DNA from: Anaerolineae bacterium
GTDB taxonomy: Bacteria; Chloroflexota; Anaerolineae; Aggregatilineales; Phototrophicaceae
Length of the DNA stretch: 64,000 nucleotides
Direction of reading: 5' to 3'
NCBI GenBank assembly: GCA_022822305.1
Contig: JAJEBY010000011.1
Location: 124,001-188,000 of the forward strand
A program made the position numbers and the translations under genes. The notes under the pieces are model-generated. The model did not search any database and had not been told where the DNA came from. It worked only from the letters and a program-made list of their open reading frames with translations. This document shows positions 53,581-61,703 of the stretch, in pieces (position 1 is the stretch's first letter; each line of letters opens with the position of its first letter).

Positions 53581-54273
53581 ATGAGGGTGTTTCGAGTTTG
53601 GCTGCCGCTGCTGGTATTGCTCCTGCTGGGTGTTGGGATGGCGCAGGATGAGGTCGTTGAGGGCTGTACGGGCGACGACCTGGCGAATCAGCGCGAAACG
53701 CTGGCTGGTTTCCTGACAGCCGACTTCGCGGCCGATTATGAACAGGCGCTGGCGAATCTTTTTCGGCTGGGGGCGCTGTACCAATCAATGGCGCTGCGCT
53801 GCGGATACGAGCCGAATATCGCGGAAACGACGGTGATGCTGAATCAGACCCTGGAATGGGTGTCGCTGGAAGATCTGATCGCGGCGCAATCGGTGGGCGA
53901 TGATGTCGCGGAGATCATGCTCGAACTGGATGATGAGCGCGGCGATCCACTGAATGGTCAGCTGCTCTACAACGGTCTGGAGCCGGCGCTGGGCGGAGTG
54001 ACGCTGGGTTGTTCGGGCTGTCATGAGAGCGAGGCGGTGGCGCCGCTGACGGCCGGAACCTGGACGCGGGTCAATGATATCCGGCTTCAGCTGCCGCAAT
54101 TCACTGATTACACAGTTTCTCGCTACCTGGTTGAGAGCATAGTCACGCCGTCGACTTACTTGCCGCCGGATTATGGCGCGCTGATGCCGGAATTCTACGG
54201 AAGTCAGTTGACGCTGGAGCAATTGGCGGATTTGGTGGCGTTCCTTGAGAGCCAGGACCAGTTGTTGGATTGA
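53581..54273 (+). CDS. Exported monohaem cytochrome c, paralogous to the dihaem C-terminal domain
   Basis: A 230-residue protein. The signal peptide FRVWLPLLVLLLLGVGMAQ is clear. Residues 20-135 are helical with no motif I recognise. The haem domain has CSGCH (C144, C147, H148), then GTWTRV, PQF, YLVESIVTPSTYL, ALMPEFYGSQLT and QLADLVAFLESQ. This matches the second domain of the upstream dihaem protein almost position by position (GTWTRV, PQF, YVVESIVNPGAYV, GLMPADFG, QLADIIAFLKTQ). It is thus a duplicated electron-transfer module. It sits 22 bases after the terminator and may have its own promoter or depend on read-through. Confidence 0.87.
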   Translation: MRVFRVWLPLLVLLLLGVGMAQDEVVEGCTGDDLANQRETLAGFLTADFAADYEQALANLFRLGALYQSMALRCGYEPNIAETTVMLNQTLEWVSLEDLIAAQSVGDDVAEIMLELDDERGDPLNGQLLYNGLEPALGGVTLGCSGCHESEAVAPLTAGTWTRVNDIRLQLPQFTDYTVSRYLVESIVTPSTYLPPDYGALMPEFYGSQLTLEQLADLVAFLESQDQLLD

Positions 54274-54285
54274 ACCATTTGAGGT

Positions 54286-54312
54286 CGCGGGCTATCTGAT
54301 AGGTCGCCTCTA
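54286..54312. repeat. Degenerate family A repeat
   Basis: CGCGGGCTATCTGATAGGTCGCCTCTAC is close to the copy at 49396 (same GAT loop and AGGTCGCC arm) but the left arm has lost pairing. It is followed by GGCTGGTCCGCAACT, as near 4182. Confidence 0.5.
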
Positions 54313-54350
54313 CCCGGCTGGTCCGCAACTCCGTCAAGCTCGCGCGCTTT

Positions 54351-54403
54351 CCTACCCCACCCCCCAGCCCCCTCCCCATTACTAAGGAGAGGGAGAGCTT
54401 AGG
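54351..54403. repeat. Family B repeat
   Basis: CCTACCCCACCCCCCAGC, then CCCCCTCCCCATTAC and AAGGAGAGGGAGAGCTTAGG. The arms pair with a few mismatches. Confidence 0.6.
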
Positions 54404-54496
54404 CTGTGCGGGCTCGTCTTTAATCATCGGCTACGGACATTTAAGCGGACATTTAAGCGGTCGAAAACACCGGCTGATATAGAACGTGGCGAGCTT

Positions 54497-54516
54497 CCCC
54501 CCATTGAAATGGGGGG
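54497..54516. repeat. C6/G6 perfect hairpin, related to family B
   Basis: CCCCCCATT and AATGGGGGG are perfectly complementary with only GA between them. The strong arms may act as a transcription barrier. Confidence 0.6.
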
Positions 54517-54699
54517 ATTGAGGGGCGTAGACTAAGGGCACACGCGAAGGAACTCTGTAGCGGACAAGCCATGCGCGGTCTTCAACGAATTGCCAACAGC
54601 AAGTCTGCCCAATCAGGCTGAAACGCTGTGGAATCGTCACAGGTATGATGCTAGACTGGGTGCAGCATTCAATCGACGAGATTAGTTTGGCGAGGCGCG

Positions 54700-55095
54700 A
54701 TGGGCATGAGTGTTGAGCGGGCGGACAGCTTCATGGGCCGTTTGCTTTTCATCAGCGAGCGCCAGGCGCCGATGAGCGCCGACATGGTGTCTTCGCAAAC
54801 GCGACAGGCCGAAAACGCGCTGACGCTTTCGCTGCTTTTTTCCGGCGCGCGCTGCATCGCGCAATATGCCCTGCTGCCCTTTCTGCTGCCGATAGTTGGC
54901 GTCGCGGCGGAGGCGACGATCCCGATACTGCTGCTGATCAATCTGATTGCGATGGTATCGATATTCTTCAGTTTGCGCCGCTTCTGGACGATCGGTTACA
55001 AGCATCGCTGGCCCTATCTGGTTGTGGCCTGCGCGGCGCTGACGCTGTTGATAGCATTCACGGTATACGACATCGCGAAACTGCAGGGTGGTTAG
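54700..55095 (+). CDS. Small integral membrane protein, unknown function
   Basis: A 131-residue protein with a charged N-terminal 35 residues and three hydrophobic stretches: LTLSLLFSGARCIAQYALLPFLLPIVG, IPILLLINLIAMVSIFFSL and PYLVVACAALTLLIAFTVYDIA (quoted in part). RRFWTIGYKHRW is the basic loop between the second and third. The topology is plausible for a small polytopic protein, and its position among cytochrome genes suggests a link to respiratory complexes. I do not recognise the family. A GAGG lies before ATG 54700. Confidence 0.65.
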   Translation: MGMSVERADSFMGRLLFISERQAPMSADMVSSQTRQAENALTLSLLFSGARCIAQYALLPFLLPIVGVAAEATIPILLLINLIAMVSIFFSLRRFWTIGYKHRWPYLVVACAALTLLIAFTVYDIAKLQGG

Positions 55096-55142
55096 GCGGC
55101 TCGCGGCGCGCTTCCCATCGCAGAACCAATGAGAGGGAGAAT

Positions 55143-55355
55143 ATGATGAAAAACTCGGCGACCAGAAACTTGATATCCGTAGCGCTCGCGTTCATGGCAT
55201 TGGCGATACCGGCGCTGCCCGCCCTGGCGCAGGAAAACTCGGCTTCATCGTCTCCGGCCGGCTTGGCGATGCTTGTGATGTTTTTGGGTATCGCCGGCAT
55301 CGTCGGCGTATTTGTCATCCGCTGGAGTCAATCGACGCCCGAAGACGAAGACTAG
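55143..55355 (+). CDS. Small secreted single-helix membrane protein
   Basis: A 70-residue product. An N-terminal signal (LISVALAFMALAIPALPALA) ends at AQENSA, typical of a cleavage site. A second helix (LAMLVMFLGIAGIVGVFVIRW) follows, then a short acidic tail STPEDED. GAGAGGGAG is just before ATG 55143. Its size and one helix after processing suggest an accessory subunit of the neighbouring respiratory genes, but nothing more can be said. It is followed by a 207-base gap. Confidence 0.6.
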   Translation: MMKNSATRNLISVALAFMALAIPALPALAQENSASSSPAGLAMLVMFLGIAGIVGVFVIRWSQSTPEDED

Positions 55356-55562
55356 CTTCGAGCGAGAATAGATACAGGGTTGCGGCGTCCGCGGGGAGAA
55401 AATCGGCGGGCGTCTTTTGTTTTGCCCAGCTGTCAAATTGGATTGATATCAGTCGCGATTTGTGAAAAATGACGAATCTGCTTGACCGATGAACGTACAG
55501 GTATTTTATGATAGGCGCAAACGAGGAAATCCCAATCATCATGTAGCTGGAGGAGATGAACC

Positions 55563-56867
55563 GTGACAGAAAGTCAGCAGTCATCGGGTATATTGGCTTC
55601 GTCGCGATTGGTGATACTTGCCATATTGGTCGTGATCATCGTGCCGGCGCTAGCATTCATCATTTCCGCCATCGGAAAGAGCATTACCGCCGAGCCGGGC
55701 GAAAGGGCGCAGGTGGTATGGGATGCCAGCAATCGATGCGTCGCCTGTCACCAGAACAGCACGCCGGGCATTATTGAGCAATACAGCCGCAGCACCATGG
55801 CGGCCGCGAATGTGAGTTGCCAAGATTGTCACGAGGTGGAAGACGGTTATCCGGGCGCGAAAGCGCATCACGGCAGTTTCGTGTTGACCGTTCCCACCAC
55901 CGCCAAATGCGCGACCTGCCACGACAACGAAGCGGCGCAATTCAATCAAAGCCGTCACGGACTGCCGGCTTATGTCGCGATGTGGGGCGCGGAGGGATTG
56001 AGCGAGGCGCATCTGGCGCTCTACGAATCGATTCCGGAAGGCAGCTTCAATCCGGACCGGATGCGCAACGCGCTGTTTGAAATTGAGGGACCGGCGATTA
56101 CCAGATTCGCCTGCGCCGGCTGTCACGATATCGGCGCGCCGGCGGCTGATGGCTCGGTCGGGCAGTGTCAGTCTTGTCACTTGCGGCATGAATTCAGCCT
56201 GGAACAAGCGCGCAAGCCGGAAACCTGCAATCACTGTCACATCGGTCCGGATCATCCTCAATACGAGATTTATATCGAGTCTTATCACGGCATCGCCTAT
56301 CTGACCGGTGGCGATGACTGGCATTGGGAAGCGGAGCCGGGCACCTTGTCCGTGCAGGATTTCCCGGCGCCGACCTGCGCCACTTGTCATATCAGCGGCT
56401 TTGGAGGGACGGGCACTACGCATGATGTGGGCGATCGATTGACCTGGTATCTGTTCGCGCCGCAGAGCACGCGACGGCCGGCCTGGCAAGACAACATGGT
56501 GCGCATGCAATCGGTCTGCAGCGAATGCCATACGGACAGCTTCGTCGATGCCTTCTACGTCGATGCCGATGCGCTGACCGTAGAGATCAATCGGCGCGTA
56601 CAATTGAGCAACGATACCATCGCGCCGGCGCGGGAAGCCGGGCTGCTCACCGACGAACCATTTGACCAGCCGATAGACTTCATCCATTTTGATTTGTGGC
56701 ATCACTGGGGACGCACGGCCAAATTCGGCGCCTGGATGGGCGGCCCGGATTATACGCAGTGGCATGGCGCTTATGAGATCCTGCGCGATCAGGCCGAGTT
56801 GGAGCATATCGTGGCCGAGCTTCTGGAAGACGCGGGATTGAGCGCCGATGAAGCGAGCGAGGGCTAG
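55563..56867 (+). CDS. Octahaem cytochrome c of the HAO family
   Basis: A 434-residue protein with an N-terminal helix (SRLVILAILVVIIVPALAFII) as signal anchor and eight CxxCH sites in order: CVACH, CQDCH, CATCH, CAGCH, CQSCH, CNHCH, CATCH, CSECH. The region THDVGDRLTWYLFAPQS, then WQDNMVRMQSVCSECH and FHFDLWHHWGRTAKFGAWMGGPDYTQWHGAYE (read in parts), is typical of hydroxylamine oxidoreductase-family octahaem proteins. Family members oxidise hydroxylamine or reduce nitrite; direction cannot be told here. It starts at GTG 55563 behind GGAGGAG. A membrane protein gene begins 2 bases after its stop, so the two are coupled. Confidence 0.88.
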   Translation: MTESQQSSGILASSRLVILAILVVIIVPALAFIISAIGKSITAEPGERAQVVWDASNRCVACHQNSTPGIIEQYSRSTMAAANVSCQDCHEVEDGYPGAKAHHGSFVLTVPTTAKCATCHDNEAAQFNQSRHGLPAYVAMWGAEGLSEAHLALYESIPEGSFNPDRMRNALFEIEGPAITRFACAGCHDIGAPAADGSVGQCQSCHLRHEFSLEQARKPETCNHCHIGPDHPQYEIYIESYHGIAYLTGGDDWHWEAEPGTLSVQDFPAPTCATCHISGFGGTGTTHDVGDRLTWYLFAPQSTRRPAWQDNMVRMQSVCSECHTDSFVDAFYVDADALTVEINRRVQLSNDTIAPAREAGLLTDEPFDQPIDFIHFDLWHHWGRTAKFGAWMGGPDYTQWHGAYEILRDQAELEHIVAELLEDAGLSADEASEG

Positions 56868-56869
56868 CG

Positions 56870-57766
56870 ATGTCCTATCTGGCGCTGGTGTTTCCACGTT
56901 GGCGCGAATCGCGCTTGCCGCTCAGCCGCGATCAACTTTTTCTCTTGCTGGCAGCCTTCAACCAGCTGTTCATCGCGGTGGACATTTACCTGGCGCACAG
57001 CATTTCCGGCGGCATCAAAGCGGCGGAATGGATACCGATCATATTTGGGCTGGCGGCGACGGCGGCGCTGCTCTTGGCCGGGTTGATCGCGCGGCGCAAT
57101 CGACCGCTGGGCACAGCGCTGGCCAATCTGGTGTTTATCGGCAGCTTGGCGGTTGGGCTGCTGGGCGCATATTTTCACCTGAACCGCACGGTGCTATTGG
57201 AAAACGGCTTGTTCAGCCTGGAAGCGGTAAGCGCATTGATTTGGGCGCCGCCGGTGATCGGACCGCTGTTTTTCATTTTGATCAGCGTGCTCGGCATCAG
57301 CGCCGCCTGGATCGAAAGCCCGGCGGATAGCGGACGCTTGCGGCTCACGAGCGGGCGCGCGGTGCAGATGCCCTACAGCAAGACCCGCGCTTATATGTTG
57401 ATCGTGGCGTTATTCGTGCTGGCGACCCTGATCAGCAGCGTGCTGGACCACGCGCGTTTCAGTTTCGACAGCGCCTGGGTGTGGCTGCCGGTGGCGGCGG
57501 GGCTGTTCGCTTTCGCGACCTCGGTCTTCATCGGCATCATTGAGAAGCCCACCAGCGCCGATTTGACGGTGCATGCGACGGCGATGCTGCTGCTGATAAT
57601 CGTCGGCGTGATCGGATTTGTATTGCATGCGGAATCGAGTTTGACGACCTCTGGTCAAGTGATTGTTGAGCGCTTTCTGCGTGGCTCGCCGCTGCTGGCG
57701 CCGTTGCTGTTCTGCAACGCTGGATTGATGGGCTTGCTGGCGATGCTGCCGCCGGGCGAGGGCTAG
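56870..57766 (+). CDS. Polytopic membrane protein paired with the octahaem cytochrome
   Basis: A 298-residue protein with about eight hydrophobic helices, for example LFLLLAAFNQLFIAVDIYLA, IIFGLAATAALLLAGLIA, LVFIGSLAVGLLGAYFHL, PPVIGPLFFILISVLGISAA and MLLLIIVGVIGFVLHAESS. His residues lie inside or at the edge of helices (IYLAHS, AYFHLN, SVLDHAR, LTVHATAM, FVLHAE), which could bind haem b or quinone. No known family came to mind. It starts directly after the octahaem gene, so it is a likely membrane partner that exchanges electrons with the quinone pool. That role is inference. Confidence 0.7.
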   Translation: MSYLALVFPRWRESRLPLSRDQLFLLLAAFNQLFIAVDIYLAHSISGGIKAAEWIPIIFGLAATAALLLAGLIARRNRPLGTALANLVFIGSLAVGLLGAYFHLNRTVLLENGLFSLEAVSALIWAPPVIGPLFFILISVLGISAAWIESPADSGRLRLTSGRAVQMPYSKTRAYMLIVALFVLATLISSVLDHARFSFDSAWVWLPVAAGLFAFATSVFIGIIEKPTSADLTVHATAMLLLIIVGVIGFVLHAESSLTTSGQVIVERFLRGSPLLAPLLFCNAGLMGLLAMLPPGEG

Positions 57767-57807
57767 GCTGTTGTGTTTCCAAAATGACTAGAGTGGCTGG
57801 AGACGAT

Positions 57808-57832
57808 GGGCGACTCACAGAGTCGCCCCTAC
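57808..57832. repeat. Hairpin repeat, family A
   Basis: GGGCGACTC and GAGTCGCCC pair perfectly around ACA, then CTAC. It lies between the membrane protein gene and ccmE. Confidence 0.75.
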
Positions 57833-57974
57833 ACGATTTCCCGTTTATGGGTCTGCGCAATTCACTCGGAATTGTTGGGCTGAACGAGCGCCGTTGCGTA
57901 CATTTCAAGTTAGTTCAAGACCAGGTTCAGCGTAGACGCCGCCATCAAGCATGGCCGCGCCGCGGAGCAAGATA

Positions 57975-58002
57975 GTGACAAAAATCACAAATCGCCTATA
58001 AT
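57975..58002 (+). promoter_or_regulatory. Promoter of the ccm genes
   Basis: GTGACA (57975-57980, 5 of 6) and a perfect TATAAT (57997-58002) are 16 bases apart. Start is expected near 58009. This makes the GTG at 58012 an unlikely start codon and supports the ATG at 58051 for ccmE. Confidence 0.65.
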
Positions 58003-58050
58003 GATTGCAGCGTGAGTTTCTCGGCGCTGAACGAATCGATTGCGGGGGAT

Positions 58051-58593
58051 ATGGCGGACCTGAGCTGGGAAAAGCCCAAGAATTTGCAGAAGGCAAAGCG
58101 ATCGGAACGATACAAGTTCCTGGTCGGCGGCGTCTTGATCTTGCTGGCGGTGCTGTACTTGCTGGTTTCGGGCACGCTGCAGGGCGCGCGCTATTTCATC
58201 ACAGTGAATGATGTGGTCAGCGACCGCGCCTACCTCGGCAAGACGGTGCGCATATCGGGCGCGGTGGATGGCGAAACCATCGATTATGACAGCGAGAATG
58301 CCATCATCCGTTTCGAGATTGTCAACATACCGGGCGAGTTTGATGATTTGGCCAGCGCGCTGCGCGACGCGCTCGCGGACGCCGAGGCGGCGCGGCTGCA
58401 AATTGTGGTGGAAGATGAAGCGATGCCCGATTTGCTGCAGCATGAAGCGCAGGCGATTCTCACCGGCAGCCTGGAAGCCGACGGCATCTTTCACGCCAGC
58501 GAGCTGCTGCTGAAGTGCCCAAGTCGATTTGAAGAGACCTCCCCGGAAGGCTTGAGCGCGATCCCGGAACATTCGCTCGCCGGGAGCGAGTAG
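58051..58593 (+). CDS. ccmE: Cytochrome c maturation haem chaperone CcmE, Cys-type
   Basis: A 180-residue haem chaperone. One N-terminal helix (FLVGGVLILLAVLYLLVSG) anchors it, followed by the OB-fold domain (ARYFITVNDVVSDRAYLGKTVRISG and onward). Classical CcmE binds haem covalently through His in an HxxxY motif. Here the position reads C156-P-S-R-F160 in LLLKCPSRFEE, so Cys replaces His and Phe replaces Tyr. CxxxY forms are known from Desulfovibrio and archaea. The promoter just upstream and GGGGGAT before ATG 58051 decide the start. It hands haem to CcmF. Confidence 0.9.
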   Translation: MADLSWEKPKNLQKAKRSERYKFLVGGVLILLAVLYLLVSGTLQGARYFITVNDVVSDRAYLGKTVRISGAVDGETIDYDSENAIIRFEIVNIPGEFDDLASALRDALADAEAARLQIVVEDEAMPDLLQHEAQAILTGSLEADGIFHASELLLKCPSRFEETSPEGLSAIPEHSLAGSE

Positions 58594-58809
58594 CGGGGCC
58601 GATCTTCGGAAGCGCAATGGACGCATTTGTGCACACCTACAAGAAAACAGCAGTTGCTCCACGTAAGTCATGCCACAAAACTATGGGTTGCAAATGGCAA
58701 AGACTGGCGAACGGCCGTCTCGCCCCTACTAGGTTGTCCAGGCTTTTGGAGATTTCTCACGCTATATCAGCATGTATCATAGCTTACTTGAAAACGCTGC
58801 GGTGAGAGA
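58594..58809. other. Intergenic region with one repeat
   Basis: Between ccmE and ccmF lie a GGCGA/TCGCC repeat at 58706-58730, followed by CCTACTAGGTTG, and AT-rich sequence up to the ccmF start. No gene is evident. Confidence 0.5.
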
Positions 58810-60870
58810 ATGCTAGCGGAAATCGGATTAGTCTCGCTCGCGCTGGCCTTTGCGCTGGCGGTATACGCCACTTTAGCCGCGGTCACGAGCCGCGTGAGGC
58901 GCAACCCTGCCCTGCTCTATAGCGGGCGCGACGCCGCGCTCTTGACCTTTCCTGCGCTATTGCTGGCGGTCGGCGCGCTGATCGCCGCGTTGATGAGCGA
59001 GCAATATCAGATGAGCTATGTCTGGTCGGTGACGGATCCGCAGACGCCGGCGCTGTATCGCTTCACGGCGCTGTGGGGATCGCAGCGCGGTTCGCTGCTG
59101 TTTTGGTCGCTGCTGCTGAGCCTCTTCATCTTCGGCGCGATTAGCCTGAATTGGCGCAGTGAACGGCGGCTGATGCCCTACGCGATCGCGACCATGATGG
59201 CTACGCTGGCGTTCTTCTTGGGATTGTCGCTATTCCTGGAGAATCCCTTCGAGCGCTGGTGGATCATTCCCGACTTGCCCGAGGCGGAGCAAGTGGTGGA
59301 AACGGCGTTGATTCCACCGGGAGCGGTCGCGCCGGAACCCGGATCGCTGGCCAATACCGCGACCGGACTGAATCCGCTCCTGCGGCATTTCGGCATGATC
59401 ATCCATCCGCCGATGCTCTATCTGGGATTCGTGGGTTTCACCATTCCCTTCGCTTTCGCGCTGGCGGCGCTGCTATCGGGCGATTTGTCGACGGGTTGGA
59501 TACGAGCGACGCGGCGCTGGACGCTGATCGCCTGGATCTTCCTGAGTTTGGGACTGATTCTGGGCGGCCGCTGGGCTTATGACGTACTGGGCTGGGGCGG
59601 CTATTGGGGCTGGGATCCGGTGGAGAACGCCGCGTTTTTGCCTTGGCTGGTGGGCACGGCTTTCATCCACAGCGTGATGATCCAGGAAAAGCGCGGCATG
59701 CTGAAGACCTGGAATATGGTGCTGGTGATCGCGACGTTTTCAGCCGTGATGTTTGGCACATTCGCCACGCGCAGCGGCGTGATCGAAAGTGTGCATAGTT
59801 TCGCTCGCAGCGAGATCGGCTTCCCGATGCTGGCATTCTGGTCGGTCATGACGCTGATCGCGGCCTCGGCTTTGCTGTGGCGGCGAGGACGCGGCGAATT
59901 GCAAGGCGAGCATCAATTCGCCAATATCCTCAGTCGCGAATCGCTATTTGTATTGAATAATGTGATCTTCATCGCGCTGTTCGCCGCGATATTTTGGGGC
60001 AGCTTCGGGCTGCCGATCGTTTCGGAATTATTCCTGGGCGTCGAAGTCACGATTGGTCCCGCCACCTTCGAATTCTATACGGTGCCGCTTTTCATCGCGA
60101 TGTACCTGCTGATGGGCATCGCTCCGCTATCGGCTTGGGGCGCGACCTCGCTGCGGCGCTTAGGATCGGCGCTCGCCCTGCCACTGGCGCTGACGCTGCT
60201 TTGCGTCGCCCTGCTGGTTGTCAGCGGCACGAGCGTCATCGTCGCCCTGGCGGGATACGGCGTGGCGCTATTCGCCGGGTTCGTGGCGATTTATGAGATT
60301 TTCCGCGGCGCGCGCGCGCGGCGGCGAGGCGGCGGCGAGGGCTGGTTTGGCGCGACGGCCGCGCTTTTCCGGCGCAATCAGCGGCGATACGGCGGCTACG
60401 TGGTGCATTTGGGCGTGACGGTGATCGGCATCGGCGTCATCGGCAGCACGATATTCCAGACCGAGGCGCAATACACCGTTGCGCGCGGTGATTCCGTCGT
60501 CGTCCGCGACTATAGTTTGCGCTTCGACAATTATTTTCGGGCGCAAGCGGTGGATGGGCGGATGATGAATATCGCCGAGGTCACGCTGTCGCGTCACGGC
60601 GAGCCGATCGCGCAGTTGCGGCCGCGCATTGATGATTATCCGCAGATGCCCATGACCATCGCCGGCGCGCACAGCACGCTGGAAAACGACTTTTATGTGC
60701 TGCTGATCGGCGGCAGCGTCGAGCGCGCGACCTTCCGCATCTATATCAATCCGCTGATAAATCTAGTCTGGTGGGGCGGCATTCTCTTAATCCTCGGTAC
60801 GGTCATCGCAGCCTATCCTAAGGTGGTTCCGGCGGCGCGGTCACGAAAGCGGGAGGTGGCGGAGTCATGA
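58810..60870 (+). CDS. ccmF: Cytochrome c maturation haem lyase subunit CcmF
   Basis: A 686-residue membrane protein with about 14-15 helices. The tryptophan-rich WWD motif is in GWGGYWGWDPVENAAFLPW. His ligands are near HFGMIIHPPMLYLG and TRSGVIESVHSFARSEIG. A large periplasmic domain (TEAQYTVARGDSVVVRDYSLRFD and onward) precedes the last helix (LINLVWWGGILLILGTVIAAY). CcmF moves haem from CcmE to apocytochromes. ATG 58810 follows GTGAGAGA. It is followed by a 334-base repeat-rich gap before the ccmH gene. Confidence 0.93.
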   Translation: MLAEIGLVSLALAFALAVYATLAAVTSRVRRNPALLYSGRDAALLTFPALLLAVGALIAALMSEQYQMSYVWSVTDPQTPALYRFTALWGSQRGSLLFWSLLLSLFIFGAISLNWRSERRLMPYAIATMMATLAFFLGLSLFLENPFERWWIIPDLPEAEQVVETALIPPGAVAPEPGSLANTATGLNPLLRHFGMIIHPPMLYLGFVGFTIPFAFALAALLSGDLSTGWIRATRRWTLIAWIFLSLGLILGGRWAYDVLGWGGYWGWDPVENAAFLPWLVGTAFIHSVMIQEKRGMLKTWNMVLVIATFSAVMFGTFATRSGVIESVHSFARSEIGFPMLAFWSVMTLIAASALLWRRGRGELQGEHQFANILSRESLFVLNNVIFIALFAAIFWGSFGLPIVSELFLGVEVTIGPATFEFYTVPLFIAMYLLMGIAPLSAWGATSLRRLGSALALPLALTLLCVALLVVSGTSVIVALAGYGVALFAGFVAIYEIFRGARARRRGGGEGWFGATAALFRRNQRRYGGYVVHLGVTVIGIGVIGSTIFQTEAQYTVARGDSVVVRDYSLRFDNYFRAQAVDGRMMNIAEVTLSRHGEPIAQLRPRIDDYPQMPMTIAGAHSTLENDFYVLLIGGSVERATFRIYINPLINLVWWGGILLILGTVIAAYPKVVPAARSRKREVAES

Positions 60871-60960
60871 TGGTTTGTGTACAGCCCCCGCCTCTTGGAT
60901 CCCTCCCCCATTCAGAACTGGGGACTGGACAGATTTGGCTTAAGAGCGTATACGGGCAAC

Positions 60961-60985
60961 GGGTCAGCCACCGGCTGACCCCTAC
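60961..60985. repeat. Hairpin repeat, family A, covaried arms
   Basis: GGGTCAGCC and GGCTGACCC pair perfectly around ACC, then CTAC. A T6 run (60992-60997) follows after a few bases, so it might end the ccmF transcript. Confidence 0.7.
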
Positions 60986-61050
60986 AGGTTCTTTTTTGAT
61001 GTAAATTGCCAGGGCGGACCGGCGAATCGCCCGGCATAACGCGGAAAATG

Positions 61051-61075
61051 TAGGGGCGAAACGGTGGGTCGCCCG
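61051..61075. repeat. Family A-like repeat, reverse orientation
   Basis: GTAGGGGCGAAACGGTGGGTCGCCC reads as the reverse form (GTAG first). GGGCGA and TCGCCC can still pair, with a longer loop. Confidence 0.55.
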
Positions 61076-61204
61076 AAAAAAGTGTCAAGAAGCGCGGATC
61101 TTATGGCGATATCCAGCCCAATGAAAACCTGTCCTGTCCTCAGCCATCCAGTGGGGGGGAGAGTACTGTGTTCGCGTCAACGAAGAAATCTCAGTCGCTG
61201 GCCG

Positions 61205-61681
61205 ATGGTTTGGCGCGTGATAGCCGCGAGCCTGATTCTTCTGACGGCGGTGTTGGGCGCGCGCGCGCAGGACGCGGTGGTTTCCGATAACGCGGTGATT
61301 GCCATTGCCGAGAAGCTGTATTGCCCGGTCTGTGAGAATATTCCGCTCGATGAATGCCAGACCACGGCTTGCCTGGAATGGAAAGAAGAAATCAGGCAGC
61401 AGCTGGCGTCCGGACGGGATGAGACGGAGATCATTGACAGTTTCGTGGGGCGCTTCGGTGATCAGGTGGTGGGTGTGCCGCAGGATCCGGTATTGCGCTG
61501 GCTGACGATACTGATTCCGAGTCTGGCGGTCGTGTTGGCGCTGGGACTGGGCATACACACCTTTCGGCGTTTCGGATCGCATCAGCGCTTGCGAGTCGAG
61601 AGCGATCCGGTGAACGCCGGCGAAAGATCCGACGACGACTATCGGCGGCGACTGGAACAGGATTTGCTGGCGCGGCGCTAG
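61205..61681 (+). CDS. ccmH: Cytochrome c maturation thioredox protein CcmH
   Basis: A 158-residue protein. The signal peptide is VWRVIAASLILLTAVLGARAQ. The redox site CPVC (C40, C43) is in EKLYCPVCENIPLDECQTTAC; a second Cys pair follows it. The C-terminal helix LTILIPSLAVVLALGLGIHTF anchors the protein. CcmH reduces the apocytochrome CxxCH cysteines before haem attachment. The ATG at 61205 gives a normal signal peptide; a longer frame back to 61064 is also open but passes through repeat DNA. No strong ribosome site is seen, so the start is not certain. Confidence 0.87.
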   Translation: MVWRVIAASLILLTAVLGARAQDAVVSDNAVIAIAEKLYCPVCENIPLDECQTTACLEWKEEIRQQLASGRDETEIIDSFVGRFGDQVVGVPQDPVLRWLTILIPSLAVVLALGLGIHTFRRFGSHQRLRVESDPVNAGERSDDDYRRRLEQDLLARR

Positions 61682-61703
61682 CGGCGTCGCTGCGCGTGAA
61701 GCG

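Larger units (their letters stand above)
54274..54699. other. Gene-free stretch with repeats
   Basis: This region of 426 bases contains a decayed family A copy, two C-rich/G-rich hairpins and a GCGGACAAGCC motif at 54560-54570 shared with 4443-4453. I see no coding frame. Confidence 0.65.
60871..61204. other. Repeat-rich gap between ccmF and ccmH
   Basis: This stretch contains a C-rich segment (60884-60925) like family B and two family A-type hairpins. An open frame continues upstream of the ccmH ATG here, but codons 61064-61204 look like read-through of repeat DNA. Confidence 0.5.

Noticed and set aside
55650..56897. Antisense open frame of 415 codons opposite the octahaem cytochrome
   Set aside because: The sense frame has eight CxxCH sites; the antisense frame is a by-product.
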